Shown here: one piece after another, positions 1 through 9,469 of the stretch | Position numbering within the stretch: position 1 is the first letter of the stretch | How the letters are laid out: every line of letters starts with the position of its first letter | Source: Craterostigma plantagineum | Taxonomy: Eukaryota > Streptophyta > Magnoliopsida > Lamiales > Linderniaceae | Direction: 5' to 3' | Assembly: GCA_027422505.1 (NCBI GenBank) | Contig: JAPQWV010000002.1 | Location: 25,956,501-26,020,500, forward strand | Length of the DNA: 64,000 nt | Program-made: the position numbers and the translations under genes | The notes under the pieces: generated by a model | The model's database searches: none | Told to the model about the DNA's origin: nothing | What the model saw: the letters and a program-made list of their open reading frames with translations, nothing else

Positions 1-96
1 GCGATTCTTCCATATGGCGTAGTTTGTCCCGTCGAAGAGTGGTGGCCTGGAATGGGATTGTCCCTCTGCAAACACATCAAAACTCGAAGAAGCCAT
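1..96 (-). CDS. Sirevirus Gag, N-terminal fragment (cut by window edge)
   Basis: The ATG is at 96-94 on the minus strand, and 32 codons are open to the window edge. The residues match the N-terminus of the Gag proteins starting at 49292 (plus) and 63251 (minus), including the run from SHSRPPLFDGTNYA to WKNR. This region of Copia Gag carries the DUF4219/UBN2-type capsid fold. Only the first part is visible, so intactness cannot be judged. Confidence 0.8.
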   Translation of the reverse strand, partial: MASSSFDVFAEGQSHSRPPLFDGTNYAIWKNR

Positions 97-1833
97 TAGA
101 TCTTTAACTCAGGCTTGTTAGGCCCGTCGTTTGAGTAACCTGGCTCTGATACCAAATGAAGATATAAATGTGCCTAAGAGGGGGGGTGAATTAGGCTTAT
201 AAAATTTTATGCTTCTTTTCACAAATGCTAAGTATGGTGACTTAGGTATGCCTACTGATATTTGTGACGAGTATGTCTGATATATCCTAGTAACGTCGGA
301 TGTGCGTCGGGTCTGTCTCACAGTGATAACGAAATAACTGAAACGTAAATGAGAGACAGGATTTTTATAGAGGTTATATCCCCGACTGGGGTTTACTCCT
401 CTCCTTCGGATTTGCTTCCCAAGAGTTTAACCAATCACTATAATGCGCCGTAGCTGGATACAAAACTGGTTGGTTTGCCCAATACACAACCGAAACAAGT
501 CAAACACTAGCTACAACTAGGTTACCACACGCCGAGTTTCGTTCCTCGGAATCTCCTTGATCCCGACAGACACAGCTCGCTACCAAAGGGCCCCCGGACT
601 TGTCCTTCCCTTCACGTGTGCGTAAACGTTGACCTTGCCTCTTTGGTATTGCTCACGTCCGAAGACAACACGTCCGTAGACAGAATATATGGCAGGTTAT
701 GATGTAATATCGGATAAATCACTCGATCAGTGATGGATATGCCGGTTAACGCTCAGGTGGGCAGAAAGCTATCACAAGTGGGAACTCAGGAATCTCTCAG
801 TATGTTTCTGCTCAAGAATCTTTCGTAGGCTTATATTCGCAAATTCTTAGTTCTTCGAAAGTATGAAGTGCAGCTCATATATAATCCTTTTCAAATAGCA
901 CTTCACATGGAAAATCATATCAAACAATAATTACCTAATCAAGCATAGTTTCCATGCAATCATACCATGTAAATCATGCTCTTAATAACTCATCACAACG
1001 GTCATATAGCACATTTAAAGCATAATTATTTTCCATATCAAGACTCAATTTCGTTCTCAAGCTCATTCAACCATTTCGCATATATTTTCCATTTCAGGAC
1101 TTTCCATAAGTGATTCCCTGCTGTCAGTTTCTAGTAACGAATCAATCCAGATTTACTTTCCAAGTATAACACATAAGATAGCATCACATCAGCACGTTTT
1201 CCATGTATGATTCATAGTATAATTACCATGTTTAGCACACAAATCAGATCAGAGAATACTTAATACGATTTATCAATCATGGTCAACCTTTCCTTATTTC
1301 AGAGATCACATCCGTTTATATCATATAACACCTTATCCAAAAAATCAATCAAATCACATTTTTCCTAAATATAATATTCCAATCAACACAAGGAAAGATA
1401 TCAATTTAATATTGCACATTAAATTCAGTGTAAAGCATGCAAAGAATCGCATAAGTGATTTTCGTCCAGTAATAAACTAGTATCAACGGATATATCACTT
1501 TCCATATATAAACAGCATATTTTCCATATATAGCTCAGTAGGATATCTCATGCATTATTTCCATATATAGCACAGCACGATATATCCTATATCATAGATT
1601 GTCTATAACATGCGATCACCTAGTTCCATCAAATCATCACAGAATCACACGCAATTCAAATATTCAACACTTAATCGATTTTATAGCTCATAAACAATGC
1701 ATGGTTGAATATTATCATGAACTTAGACATTTTATTTGTCCCAAATCGAATTGCTTATTTTATAGACCTAATGTCATTACAATTACATCGTTCATCAAAA
1801 CTCTCTAACATATACAGACCAAAAAGGTCAACA
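1..1833 (-). mobile_element. Sirevirus-type Copia element, 5' end (gag start, PBS, complete 5' LTR)
   Basis: Read on the minus strand, 157-1833 is a 1677-bp LTR that begins TGTTGACC at 1833 and ends CTTCA at 157. It is followed by a spacer and the primer binding site TGGTATCAGAG (about 144-154), complementary to plant initiator tRNA-Met, and then by the start of gag. The same LTR ends, PBS spacing and gag start occur in the two Sireviruses at 44609-64000, so this is a third, diverged copy. Its body lies outside the window to the left. The outer LTR edge abuts GTAAC (1834-1838), which lies inside another element's LTR (compare uninterrupted 8995-9114), so this copy was inserted into that LTR. 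Confidence 0.85.
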
Positions 1834-1949
1834 GTAACAATAGAACAGAGAGAACAATTTGCAAGTTATAATATTTTCTCCAAATACGCCTCACAACATT
1901 CAAGCTATTTTTCTTTTCATTTGGATTTGTACCCGAAAATAAAATAACA
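1834..1949 (+). repeat. 5' LTR remnant of the chimeric retroelement
   Basis: This 116-bp stretch matches 8999-9114 with only a few differences and ends AATAACA just before the PBS-like sequence at about 1952-1964. It is the 3' part of a 5' LTR whose upstream part was separated by the Sirevirus insertion ending at 1833. Confidence 0.8.
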
Positions 1950-2039
1950 AAATGTTATCAGAGCCGATGGTGTCAATGGAGCCGATGGTGTGCTCAGAGC
2001 CAACGGAGCGATGGTGATGGTGAAATACCCGGTGTTGGA

Positions 2040-2305
2040 ATGCCACTCCCGCCAAAACTCACCGAAAGTACGTATGGTGGAGCGTCGAAAACTTTGTTGA
2101 AACCGCAAGATTTATGGAAGACGTTGCGAGCCTCCACCATACAAAATGGTTTCGCGCTCCTCGTCATCCGCAATGTGGTAGAATTTACTGGCTCCAGATA
2201 GATAGGCGGAACGAAAACGCCAAGGAAGCCTGGGAACTGTTGGAGAAAGCGTATAAACACGTTAATAGCATCAACCAAGTTCAGCCACAAAATAGGAGAA
2301 CTTGA
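2040..2305 (+). pseudogene. Copia gag remnant (frameshifted)
   Basis: From the ATG at 2040 the frame reads PLPPKLTESTYGG followed by KTLLKPQDLW, which resembles the start of Copia Gag (PKLTxxNY...W then the LLxxQDLW region). About 90 bp later the similarity moves to another frame: AKEAWELLEKAY within the ORF ending at 2305, matching the Gag motif AKEAWxxLExxY. At least one frameshift and stops break the gene. It would originally have continued across the solo LTR inserted at 2306. Assignment rests on motif memory, so it is moderate. Confidence 0.6.
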
Positions 2306-4153
2306 TGTTGGGGTCGGCCCGATTCATCGACGCCGGCCCCCGAAGAGCGTAACGTGGCAATAGCGGAAGCGTGTTTTGAACCGAGCGGCGTAGGGTGGCG
2401 AATTTTCGATTTTTAATATCTGAATTTTCGAGTTTGAGGTATACCTTCGGTAATCGTGACTTCTTCTGTCGTCACCTCGGATGGACGTTGATACACCTCG
2501 TCTGGATCCCAGGGCCTCCGGGATAGATCGCACGCTGGTATGACCTTGATCGAACCTCCGAGACTGATCCCGATGGCTAGACGCAGCTCGGTTCGGGCGT
2601 TACGACTCGTCAAACGAATCGTCAGTTGAACTGTGTGACTTTGAGAAGTTGTAGAACTTTTATACCTTTTCTCTCTCTTTTGTTATACTTCAAAAAAAAC
2701 AAGTGCCTCATTCATGTTAACAACCAATGTTGCTTTATGATGCTTATTTATTTAATTTTTTTATAATTGAAACACTTGGCAAAATAAAATAAAAAACCAA
2801 GTGAGGCACTTGTTCTACACACCCCAACGTGGGATGTGTAGATTTTTCCTTTTCTTTTTATTTTATTTTATTTATTTATTTTGATAATTTCAATTCGGCC
2901 CTTGCATTTTTTAAGTTCTCAATTTAGTCCATCAATTTTAAATAATTAAATAATTAAATCCAATCTAATTTTTTTAATTATAAATGGCCTCACTTAGAAG
3001 CATTTAAGACAATCTTAAGTCCTAATTATTTCCGTGACCATCACTGAGATTTAACTAAGTCGTCGACACCTCGTATCGACTATGTCACTACCTCAATGAA
3101 TCTCATTCGTTAGGTTTTAAAGAAAAACCCGTCGTTTTCGTTCAAGTTCATTACCATTTTTAAGCGCGATTCTCTAGGTCCGTCTCAACTGGCATGGGAG
3201 GAATCCACGAGTCCTGGTATTCGCCTAGCCAATCCCGCGTTACCGGACTATAGTGTATACATTTAAATACTTCTTACGCCTTTCACTTGCGTCCCGGTTA
3301 GGTGAGAGCCATGCAAATGTCAAACTCACTAACCTAACACTATGTTATAATCGAGACCGAACCGATTATTTAAACTCCGCTCCGTATCTAATACGAACAA
3401 GTTTTCTAAGCTTCGGCCGAAGGCTTTATAATCGTCGCTCTCCGATTACCTCATAGGACATTAACCTATACGAATATAGGCAGTGAATCCCGATAGCAGT
3501 TAAAGCCCGGCAATCACCTCCGTATAGTCGGTTGTGTTTCGTCGCTGGCACGCGTCCATATATGAATACTTGCGGGCCTAGCCATCTATCGACAAACCGA
3601 AGTCTCGAAAGCAAATCCGTCAGTGATCCTATCGATCTAAGGCTGCTATACTCATTCGTTCAATCATTGACAACATCATAGCCATGTGATTGAGACGAGT
3701 ACGAGCCGAATGTCTGGATACGTGATCTCTCCGATCACCGATATCTCCATCACGACCCACAACCTCTCAGGTAATCGGTGACACTACCGATATTATGTGG
3801 TTGTCAATGAATACGTCATATTCGGATATCTAGTCACCCACCTAGAATCCTTAGACTTACGGACTTTGTATTTAATGCTGAGATTAAGGATCGTCCAGTG
3901 TCTCCTCTCTCGTCCCCAGGAGAATCAGCCGTCCAAGTCAAATATTTGGGTGTCATTTATTTATCGCAATGCCGGATACCAAGCAGACTTTAAATTCGAT
4001 AAATAAATAATAAAGCCTTATTACAATGAAAATAATATTCATTAATTTATTTGGCGGTATATACAATAAAATTGTCTAGCAATCTATACATCATCGTACG
4101 CCCTATACTATTCCTAGTCCTCGTATGGCATTCCGAGGGCACACCCCCTAACA
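2306..4153. mobile_element. Solo LTR with 5-bp target duplication CTTGA
   Basis: The 1848-bp segment begins TGTTGGGGTC and ends CCCCCTAACA, the TG...CA ends of an LTR. It is flanked by perfect 5-bp direct repeats CTTGA at 2301-2305 and 4154-4158. No PBS, PPT or coding domain is visible inside, so it is best read as a solo LTR left by recombination between two LTRs. Removing it joins the gag remnant to the charged coding region in the host element. A 12-bp inverted repeat (2699-2710 with 2802-2813) lies within it. Family and orientation are not determined. Confidence 0.8.
2699..2813. repeat. Short inverted repeat inside the solo LTR
   Basis: ACAAGTGCCTCA at 2699-2710 is the exact reverse complement of 2802-2813. 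A second smaller pair (CACTTGG with CCAAGTG) lies inside. The unit is about 115 bp, the size of a small foldback element, but no flanking duplication was found. Confidence 0.5.
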
Positions 4154-4768
4154 CTTGAGACGACGAAGGAGGACGAGAAGAATGTTGAGGGCGAACCCGT
4201 ACATGAAGAGGTAGCTCGTGACGTGGGGAGCAAGCTTGATAAAGATCACGCTGAGCCGGTGGTAGAAAAGAAAAAAGATGAACTACCACTAAAACTCGAG
4301 ACGGGAAAAGAAGAAGGCGAAGCATCAAAGATAAAAGACGATGACGAGAAAGAGTAGGAAAAATATCCAAAGGTCGTTGAGCCCGTGGAAGAAGAAAAGA
4401 AAAACGGAGCTCCAAACGAAGAAGAGCTCGGGAAAAGATGAGGCGTATGAAGAAATACCGACACGACAACCTCCTGAGAAAGTCGAGGAAATCGGTTTGA
4501 AGGCATCAGAGAATGCTCAGGAGATGAAGAACGAGGTCGACGACACCATGCACACGTCGTCGGACAAAGCTAAAGAATTCCACGAGGCGAACAAGAAAGC
4601 CACAAAGAATTACGACGCCGTAGCCGAGAAAGACATTGATGCCGGAAAAGCGACGAACGAGAAAATGACCTCCCAGCAGGCTGAAAAAGCCGCACGAGGA
4701 GTGGTGTAGGAAAGCAACGAGATGGTCGCGCATGAAGCCATGACCAAAACCCAGCTACAGACTGACAA
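4154..4768 (+). pseudogene. Lys/Glu-rich coding remnant, LEA-like in composition
   Basis: Several overlapping open frames read as highly charged, helix-favouring protein (for example ELETTKEDEKNVEGEP near 4154 and AEKAARG near 4690), broken by stops and frame changes at about 4356, 4437 and 4708. Composition is rich in K, E, A and D with few hydrophobic residues, as in group-3 LEA proteins or the charged linker of HSP90. No specific domain can be named. It directly precedes the HSP70-like fragment and is probably part of the same captured or rearranged block. Confidence 0.4.
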
Positions 4769-4784
4769 TAAAGTCAGTAAATAA

Positions 4785-5090
4785 ATGAATGGAGAACCTA
4801 TCACGGCGAGTCCAACCAACAAAGATCACGCTCACAAAGAAAAGGTACATGAGCTAGATAAGAAAGGGAAAGCATGGATTGAGACAAGGAACAAACTCAA
4901 GACCTACATGAATATCTTGAAGAGCCGAACCAACGACAAGTACAAGCTCGCCAACAAATTAAAGGCGGACGAGAAGGACGGGGTCGAGACAGCGACAAAG
5001 GAGGCCCTTGAGCAGGTGGACGATAATAAAAATTCGAAGAAAAAACAGATCGACGAGGACCTCAGAAAAACTGAGGAGGAGGTAAATTAA
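4785..5090 (+). pseudogene. HSP70/BiP C-terminal lid-like fragment within a retroelement
   Basis: The 101-codon frame from ATG 4785 to TAA 5088 aligns, from about residue 27 on, with the C-terminal helical lid of ER HSP70 (BiP). Shared landmarks in order are K-x-K-x-x-I-E/D-x-R-N, the pair KLANKLKADEK, and ETATKEALE followed by D-D-N-x-N-S. By eye about half of roughly 75 positions match plant BiP. The nucleotide-binding and substrate-binding domains are absent, so it cannot be a working chaperone. It sits inside a Copia-like element next to an HSP90-like piece. HSP70 homology is recognised from the family; origin by capture is inference. Confidence 0.6.
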
Positions 5091-5244
5091 ATTCGAAAAT
5101 GTGTTCGTAAAAAACGAGACAGAGCAGTACACGGTCGCCACCATAGAGGAGATTAACGAGAGGAAGCATGAAGGATTCGACACGCCTGATAATGGGGACG
5201 AAGTTAATATTCATTGTACGAGTTCAGATGATGAGGTGAAGAGT

Positions 5245-5789
5245 TGTTAAAAGAGGGCTAAAGCACATCGCATTCTTTGGGCTTGATATGCAACGTCTGG
5301 GCTGCAACTAATACTGGATAGCAAGGCCCATGTTCTAGAACCTACGGAATGTGAACTGAAGTGAAAAGCGGGAGAAAGTCTGAGGACCAAAATGAAAACC
5401 CTAGCTTTGAAGAAGTTAAAAGGAGCAGAAGGCAACCACTCAAAAAAACGCATTTTCCTTGCTTTCTCTAAAATACAACTTTCTCCTAAACCTTTAGGGT
5501 TCATATACTTAAGTGCTTTACTCAACCATTTTCTGTGTAGACCTTCGCCAGTGTCTCCATTGTTGCAAGGAGCATCGGCGTCTTGCACACGGCTTGTGTA
5601 TAGCTCTGTATCGTTCGGTGCTCTTCTCTATTCTTCATCTGTTTTTAGCTTATGATGTATTGCTATAAAATTGGCGATCATCAATAAGGGATTAAACCGT
5701 TGGCCGTGGATGTAGGATTATACAGAAGAATCCGAACCACGTAAACAAGCCGTGTTCGGTTTTTGTTAGATTCATTTCATTTTTTAACA
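5245..5789 (+). repeat. 5' LTR of the nested non-autonomous element
   Basis: TG...CA terminus; paired with 7851-8394. Followed directly by the PBS at 5790. Confidence 0.85.
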
Positions 5790-7194
5790 TGGTACCAGAG
5801 CAGGTTATGGAATCTGCTTCGTTTTACTCTTTTTGATGCGGATTTTTTTTTAAATCGTCGTTGTATTTTTGGATCTTGAAGAAGTTTCTTCATTTGAGCT
5901 GTTACGAGACAAGTCTTCGTCGTAGAGTTTCTCACTGGAATCTGTGGTGTTTTTCAAAAGTTTATTTATGTTTAGTTTCGCTCCTTTGTTGGATCTGAGA
6001 AATCATTCTAGATCTACTATTGTTTTTTGAAAGATCTGTATGTTTAGGAAAGATTTCTTGCTTTAAAATATGTTTTACTGCCATCTGGACCTCTGATTTC
6101 ATTCTGTTTAAATGATCCCACTCATTTGGTTCTGTTTGTGAAGAGCTGACTGAAGGCACTACGTTTTTGAGTTCTTGCTGATGAACACGTTTTTCCTCTT
6201 ATCTGATGTGCTATGTTCCTATAGCTTTGGTGCTTTAGCCTTTGTGCTTATATCCTACTTTGCTTGTTCTTTGAGACATTGTTGACAGATCTTATGTACA
6301 ATGGTTCTCTGCCATTTGCTGTCCCTTAACTCTTTGTTCGAACACTTTCTTGGCTCTCTAACCGTTGGTGTTATGTTTTGTGGACTTATGATGTGGCATC
6401 CTACCTATAATTCGGATGTTTCTTGGCTATTTGTGTTGCATGCTCTGCTCAGTGAGCACTTACTTGCTTTACTTTGTTCGTGTATTTCTTGTTTTTCTTT
6501 AAAATACTCTTCAAACTTCAATGGGCCTAATGTGTTTTCACCAAAAACAACTAGCCTTTGGGACTGGTGTTTGCCGTGAGATTGTAGCATATGCAATTCA
6601 CAACTTGCCAAAAATCTATCTACCACGGTTTTACTATTGCTTAACCTTTTTTCTTTGTTTCTAAACCCGTTTTGCTAGCTGCTGCTATCATTATTACTAC
6701 TTCGAATCTATGTAAATACATCTGCCATCCTTTTATCATTCCACTCTTACTTATATCGACTCACTTTTCTTCTTTTCAGACTCGTCGCTCTCTCATATTA
6801 TATTCTCAATTCCTTTATGCAATGACTTGTTTTTTGACTAAGCCTTCAGCAATTTGAAGCTTTCTGCACTTTTTGCACTCGGATGACAAGGATTCATGAC
6901 CTTGATATTTTGAAGAATGCCATTGGTTGTCTACATACTCGTAGCCAAAAGCTGTGGAAATAGTATGCGTCAAAGCCAATGATATGGTGATATCTTTCTT
7001 ACTCTTAACTTTTGTCCCTAATTCGTCTAATATTTGCATGTATATTTGCATGTGCTCTGTATGCATCCGCTGCTTATATTCTTTGCCCTTAGTATGTACA
7101 TCTGCTGCGTACATGTGACTTGAGAACTTCTTGATGTTTTGTGAGCCATGGTTGAATCAAATCCTCGACTTGAATGCTCGGGTGATGTTGATGA

Positions 7195-7600
7195 TATTAA
7201 TAAAATGATATGATGTTCCTTTACCCTAGCTGTGCAAATTAATGCATTAGGGTTTCTCCTTTTGACATCAGAATTTATATGATGTTTTGTGATCCTAGCT
7301 GTGCAAATTATTGCATTAGGATTTTTTGCTTTTGATCCTTGCTGTGCAAACTTAATGCATTAAGGCTTCTACTTTTGACATCAGAATTTATGTGGTGTGT
7401 TGTGATTCTAGCTGTGCAAATTGTTGCGTTAGGATTTTCTGTTATTGCCCTAGCTGTGCATAGTTTTTGCAGGGTTTGTACTCTTTGACATCTAAAGTTA
7501 TCTGATGTTTTGTGATCCTAGCTGAGCAAGGTAATGCATTAGGATTTCTCTTTTTGCCCCTTGCTTTGCAAAGTTATGTTGGGGTTTCTTTTTTTTTGTA
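7195..7600 (+). repeat. Degenerate tandem array of an imperfect palindrome
   Basis: About seven copies of a roughly 28-bp motif, consensus CCTAGCTGTGCAAATTAT then TGCATTAGG, occur at intervals of about 45-80 bp (near 7224, 7293, 7337, 7406, 7447, 7526 and 7557). A longer unit includes TTTTGACATCAGAATTTAT and TGATGTTTTGTGAT between some copies. CCTA...TGCA and TGCA...TTAGG make each copy partly self-complementary. It lies in the 3' half of the non-autonomous element. Confidence 0.75.
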
Positions 7601-7850
7601 CCCTTTGAATTGATCAGAGGTTTATTGGCCTTTATGCAAAGTTACCGCATATTTTGGGCTTCTACTCTATCCTTGAACGACTATGATTTTTTGGATCTAA
7701 TGAGATGACGAGCTCGTCGTCTACGTTTGTGTAGCCAACCTTTCACCCTTCATCAACAGTTGAGTGCAAGGGGACCTTTGGCGGCAGGTCGACCCAAGGT
7801 ATCAAAAACTGAATTTGATTGATGTGTTCCGCCCAAAGACGTGAGGGGGG

Positions 7851-8394
7851 TGTTAAAAAGAGGGCTAAAACCCATCGCATTCTTTTGGCTGGATATGCAA
7901 CGTCTGGGCTGCAACTAATACTGGATAGCAAGGCCCGTGTTCTAGAACCTACGGAATGTGAACTGAAGTGAAAAGCGGGAAAAAAGTCTGAGGACCCTGA
8001 AAACCTTAGCTTTAAAGAAGTTAAAAGGAGCAGAAGGCAACCACTCCCAAAAAAAGCCTTTTCCTTGCTTTCTCTAAAATACAACTTTCCCCTAAACCTT
8101 TAGGGTTCATATACTTAAGTGCTTTACTCAACCAGTTTCTGTGTAGACCTTCGCCAGTGTCAACATTGTGGGAAGGAGCATCAGCGGCTTCCACGGCTTG
8201 TGTATAGCTCTGTATCGTTCGGTGCTCTTCTCTATTCTTCATCTGTTCTTAGCTTATGATGTATATCTGTAAAATTGGTGATCATCAATAAGGGATTAAA
8301 CCGTTGGCCGTGGATGTAGGATTATACAAAAAGAATCCGAACCACGTAAACAAGCTGTGTTCGTTTTTTGTTAGATTCATTTCATTTTTTAACA
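7851..8394 (+). repeat. 3' LTR of the nested non-autonomous element
   Basis: Pairs with 5245-5789 over its whole length with small indels. Preceded by the G-rich polypurine tract ending at 7850. Confidence 0.85.
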
Positions 8395-8485
8395 AGAGCC
8401 TGAAGAACTACGTCACGAGGATGAAGAAAGAAGAGAAAAATATTTATTATATCACTTACTGATCTTGTTAAAAAACGAGAACGAT

Positions 8486-8737
8486 ATGTTATCTATGCAG
8501 GAGATGTGTGAATTGAAGAACGTGTTAGAAGAACGAGTCGAAGAGCGAAGGTTTGTCCAAGACGGAAAACTGGTGGTCGAGCAAAAGCTGAAAAGCAGAC
8601 ATGCTATGAAAGAACGTATTGACGGTGAAAAGGCATATAAAGCAACTCGAGAAGTAAGTATTGAAGCGAAGTGTTCGAATGCATTTAAAGACGCCAACTG
8701 GCGAGCCGCGACGTACGATAGACAGAAAAGAGTTTAA
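8486..8737 (+). pseudogene. Charged coiled-coil-like ORF, unrecognised
   Basis: An open frame of 83 codons from ATG 8486 to TAA 8735-8737. It is rich in E, K and R with heptad-like spacing (for example ELKNVLEERVEERR), so a coiled coil is likely. It lies just after the HSP90-like piece and before the 3' LTR, in the same charged coding block as 4154-5244. No family was recognised. It may be the tail of the captured or rearranged coding segment. Confidence 0.35.
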
Positions 8738-8769
8738 GTTTAAGGAGGGCTGAAAGACCGAAAGAAGAT

Positions 8770-9114
8770 TGAGCTTACGGGGGAAATTTATTGGATAAGC
8801 TCAATATAGGTCCACAAGAAATAAAAAATAATAGATCTCGAGACATGCATGGCATCAAGAGTGAAGAATAAAAGGAAATTCTAAGATACGAATGCTATAG
8901 CCGAAATGAAAGATACACGCGCAATTTGTTTTTGTCTGCATTTATTCATGTTTCTCTTATCAATATGATATCCATATATATGCGTATGCATGCGTATTTG
9001 TAACAATAGAACAGAGAGAACAATTTCAAGTTATAATATTTCCTCCAAATACGCCTCACAACATTCAGGCTATTTTTCTTCTCATTTGGATTCGTACTCG
9101 AAAATAAAATAACA
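8770..9114 (+). repeat. 3' LTR of the chimeric retroelement (left edge uncertain)
   Basis: The right edge (AATAACA at 9114) is fixed by the match to 1834-1949. The left edge is set at TGAGC (8770) because a purine-rich run GAAAGAAGAT precedes it, but the matching part of the 5' LTR is missing, so this edge is a guess. The next five bases after 9114 are TTTCT; the partner duplication lies outside the window. Confidence 0.5.
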
Positions 9115-9469
9115 TTTCTTTCGTCAAGTTTTGGTCAGCGGTCAGCTCTATAAAGCAAGCCTAAGGATCTCAACACAAGACTAGGAGTAAGCAAAATGCT
9201 GCAAAAACTATGCATCTTGACTGTCGCTGCAAAGAAAATTAATCCAAGACGAAAAACATATATAGCTTAAAATTACGACAAAAGTAAACATAAAATCCAA
9301 CAACCACAAGGCCCAAGTACGAAAAACGATAGACAGACAAATCAACAATGACACGAAAAACACTTGACGAGCCGAAAAACTCAAGACAGAGAGACTCACT
9401 ATTGTTAACACAAGAACACATAATATGACCAAACTGTAAATAGTCAAATAAATTAAACCACGACTGTTC

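Larger units (their letters stand above)
5245..8394. mobile_element. Non-autonomous LTR retroelement (no pol), nested
   Basis: LTRs of 545 bp (5245-5789) and 544 bp (7851-8394) both run TGTTAAAA...TTTAACA and differ at roughly 5% of positions by eye. A PBS TGGTACCAGAG starts at 5790, one base different from the common TGGTATCAGAG, and a purine tract (GTGAGGGGGG) precedes the 3' LTR, so the element is plus-oriented. Flanks are AGAGT (5240-5244) and AGAGC (8395-8399), a 5-bp target duplication with one change. The 2.06-kb interior has no gag or pol domain in any frame, only short ORFs and a repeat array at 7195-7600. This is the structure of a small LARD-type element mobilised in trans. Confidence 0.8.
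5092..8462 (+). pseudogene. HSP90-like fragment split by a nested LTR element
   Basis: The frame from 5092 ends its similarity at the insertion of the LTR element at 5245 and resumes in the same frame at 8395 once that element and one copy of its 5-bp duplication are removed. Across the junction it reads SDDEVKSLKNYVTRMK, then IYYIT, then a TGA at 8460-8462. This matches the HSP90 middle domain segment S-L-K-x-Y-V-T-R-M-K...IYYIT, with a preceding H-x-T. Upstream residues (from 5092) are charged and not clearly HSP90. The piece is short, about 35 recognisable residues, and cannot fold as HSP90 alone. Confidence 0.55.
1834..9114 (+). mobile_element. Decayed Copia-like retroelement with chaperone-like coding fragments
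   Basis: The last 116 bp of a 5' LTR (1834-1949) are repeated almost unchanged at about 8999-9114, the end of the 3' LTR; both end AATAACA. A PBS-like stretch GTTATCAGAGCC follows the 5' copy. The interior starts with a broken Copia gag (2040-2305) but shows no protease, integrase, reverse transcriptase or RNase H. Instead it has Lys/Glu-rich coding pieces resembling HSP70 and HSP90 (4785-5244 and 8395-8459). Two later insertions split it: a solo LTR at 2306-4153 and an LTR element at 5245-8394. Most of the 5' LTR is displaced to the left by the Sirevirus insertion. The gag remnant, LTR pair and foreign coding pieces are seen; transduction of host sequence is inferred. Confidence 0.65.

Noticed and set aside
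4047..4506. Minus-strand frames rich in Ser/Phe/Leu
   Set aside because: Antisense of the Lys/Glu-rich block and crossing the solo LTR boundary at 4153, so not a single gene.
7195..7600. CRISPR-like spaced repeats
   Set aside because: Eukaryotic retroelement context; repeats are degenerate, spacers are also repetitive, no cas genes.
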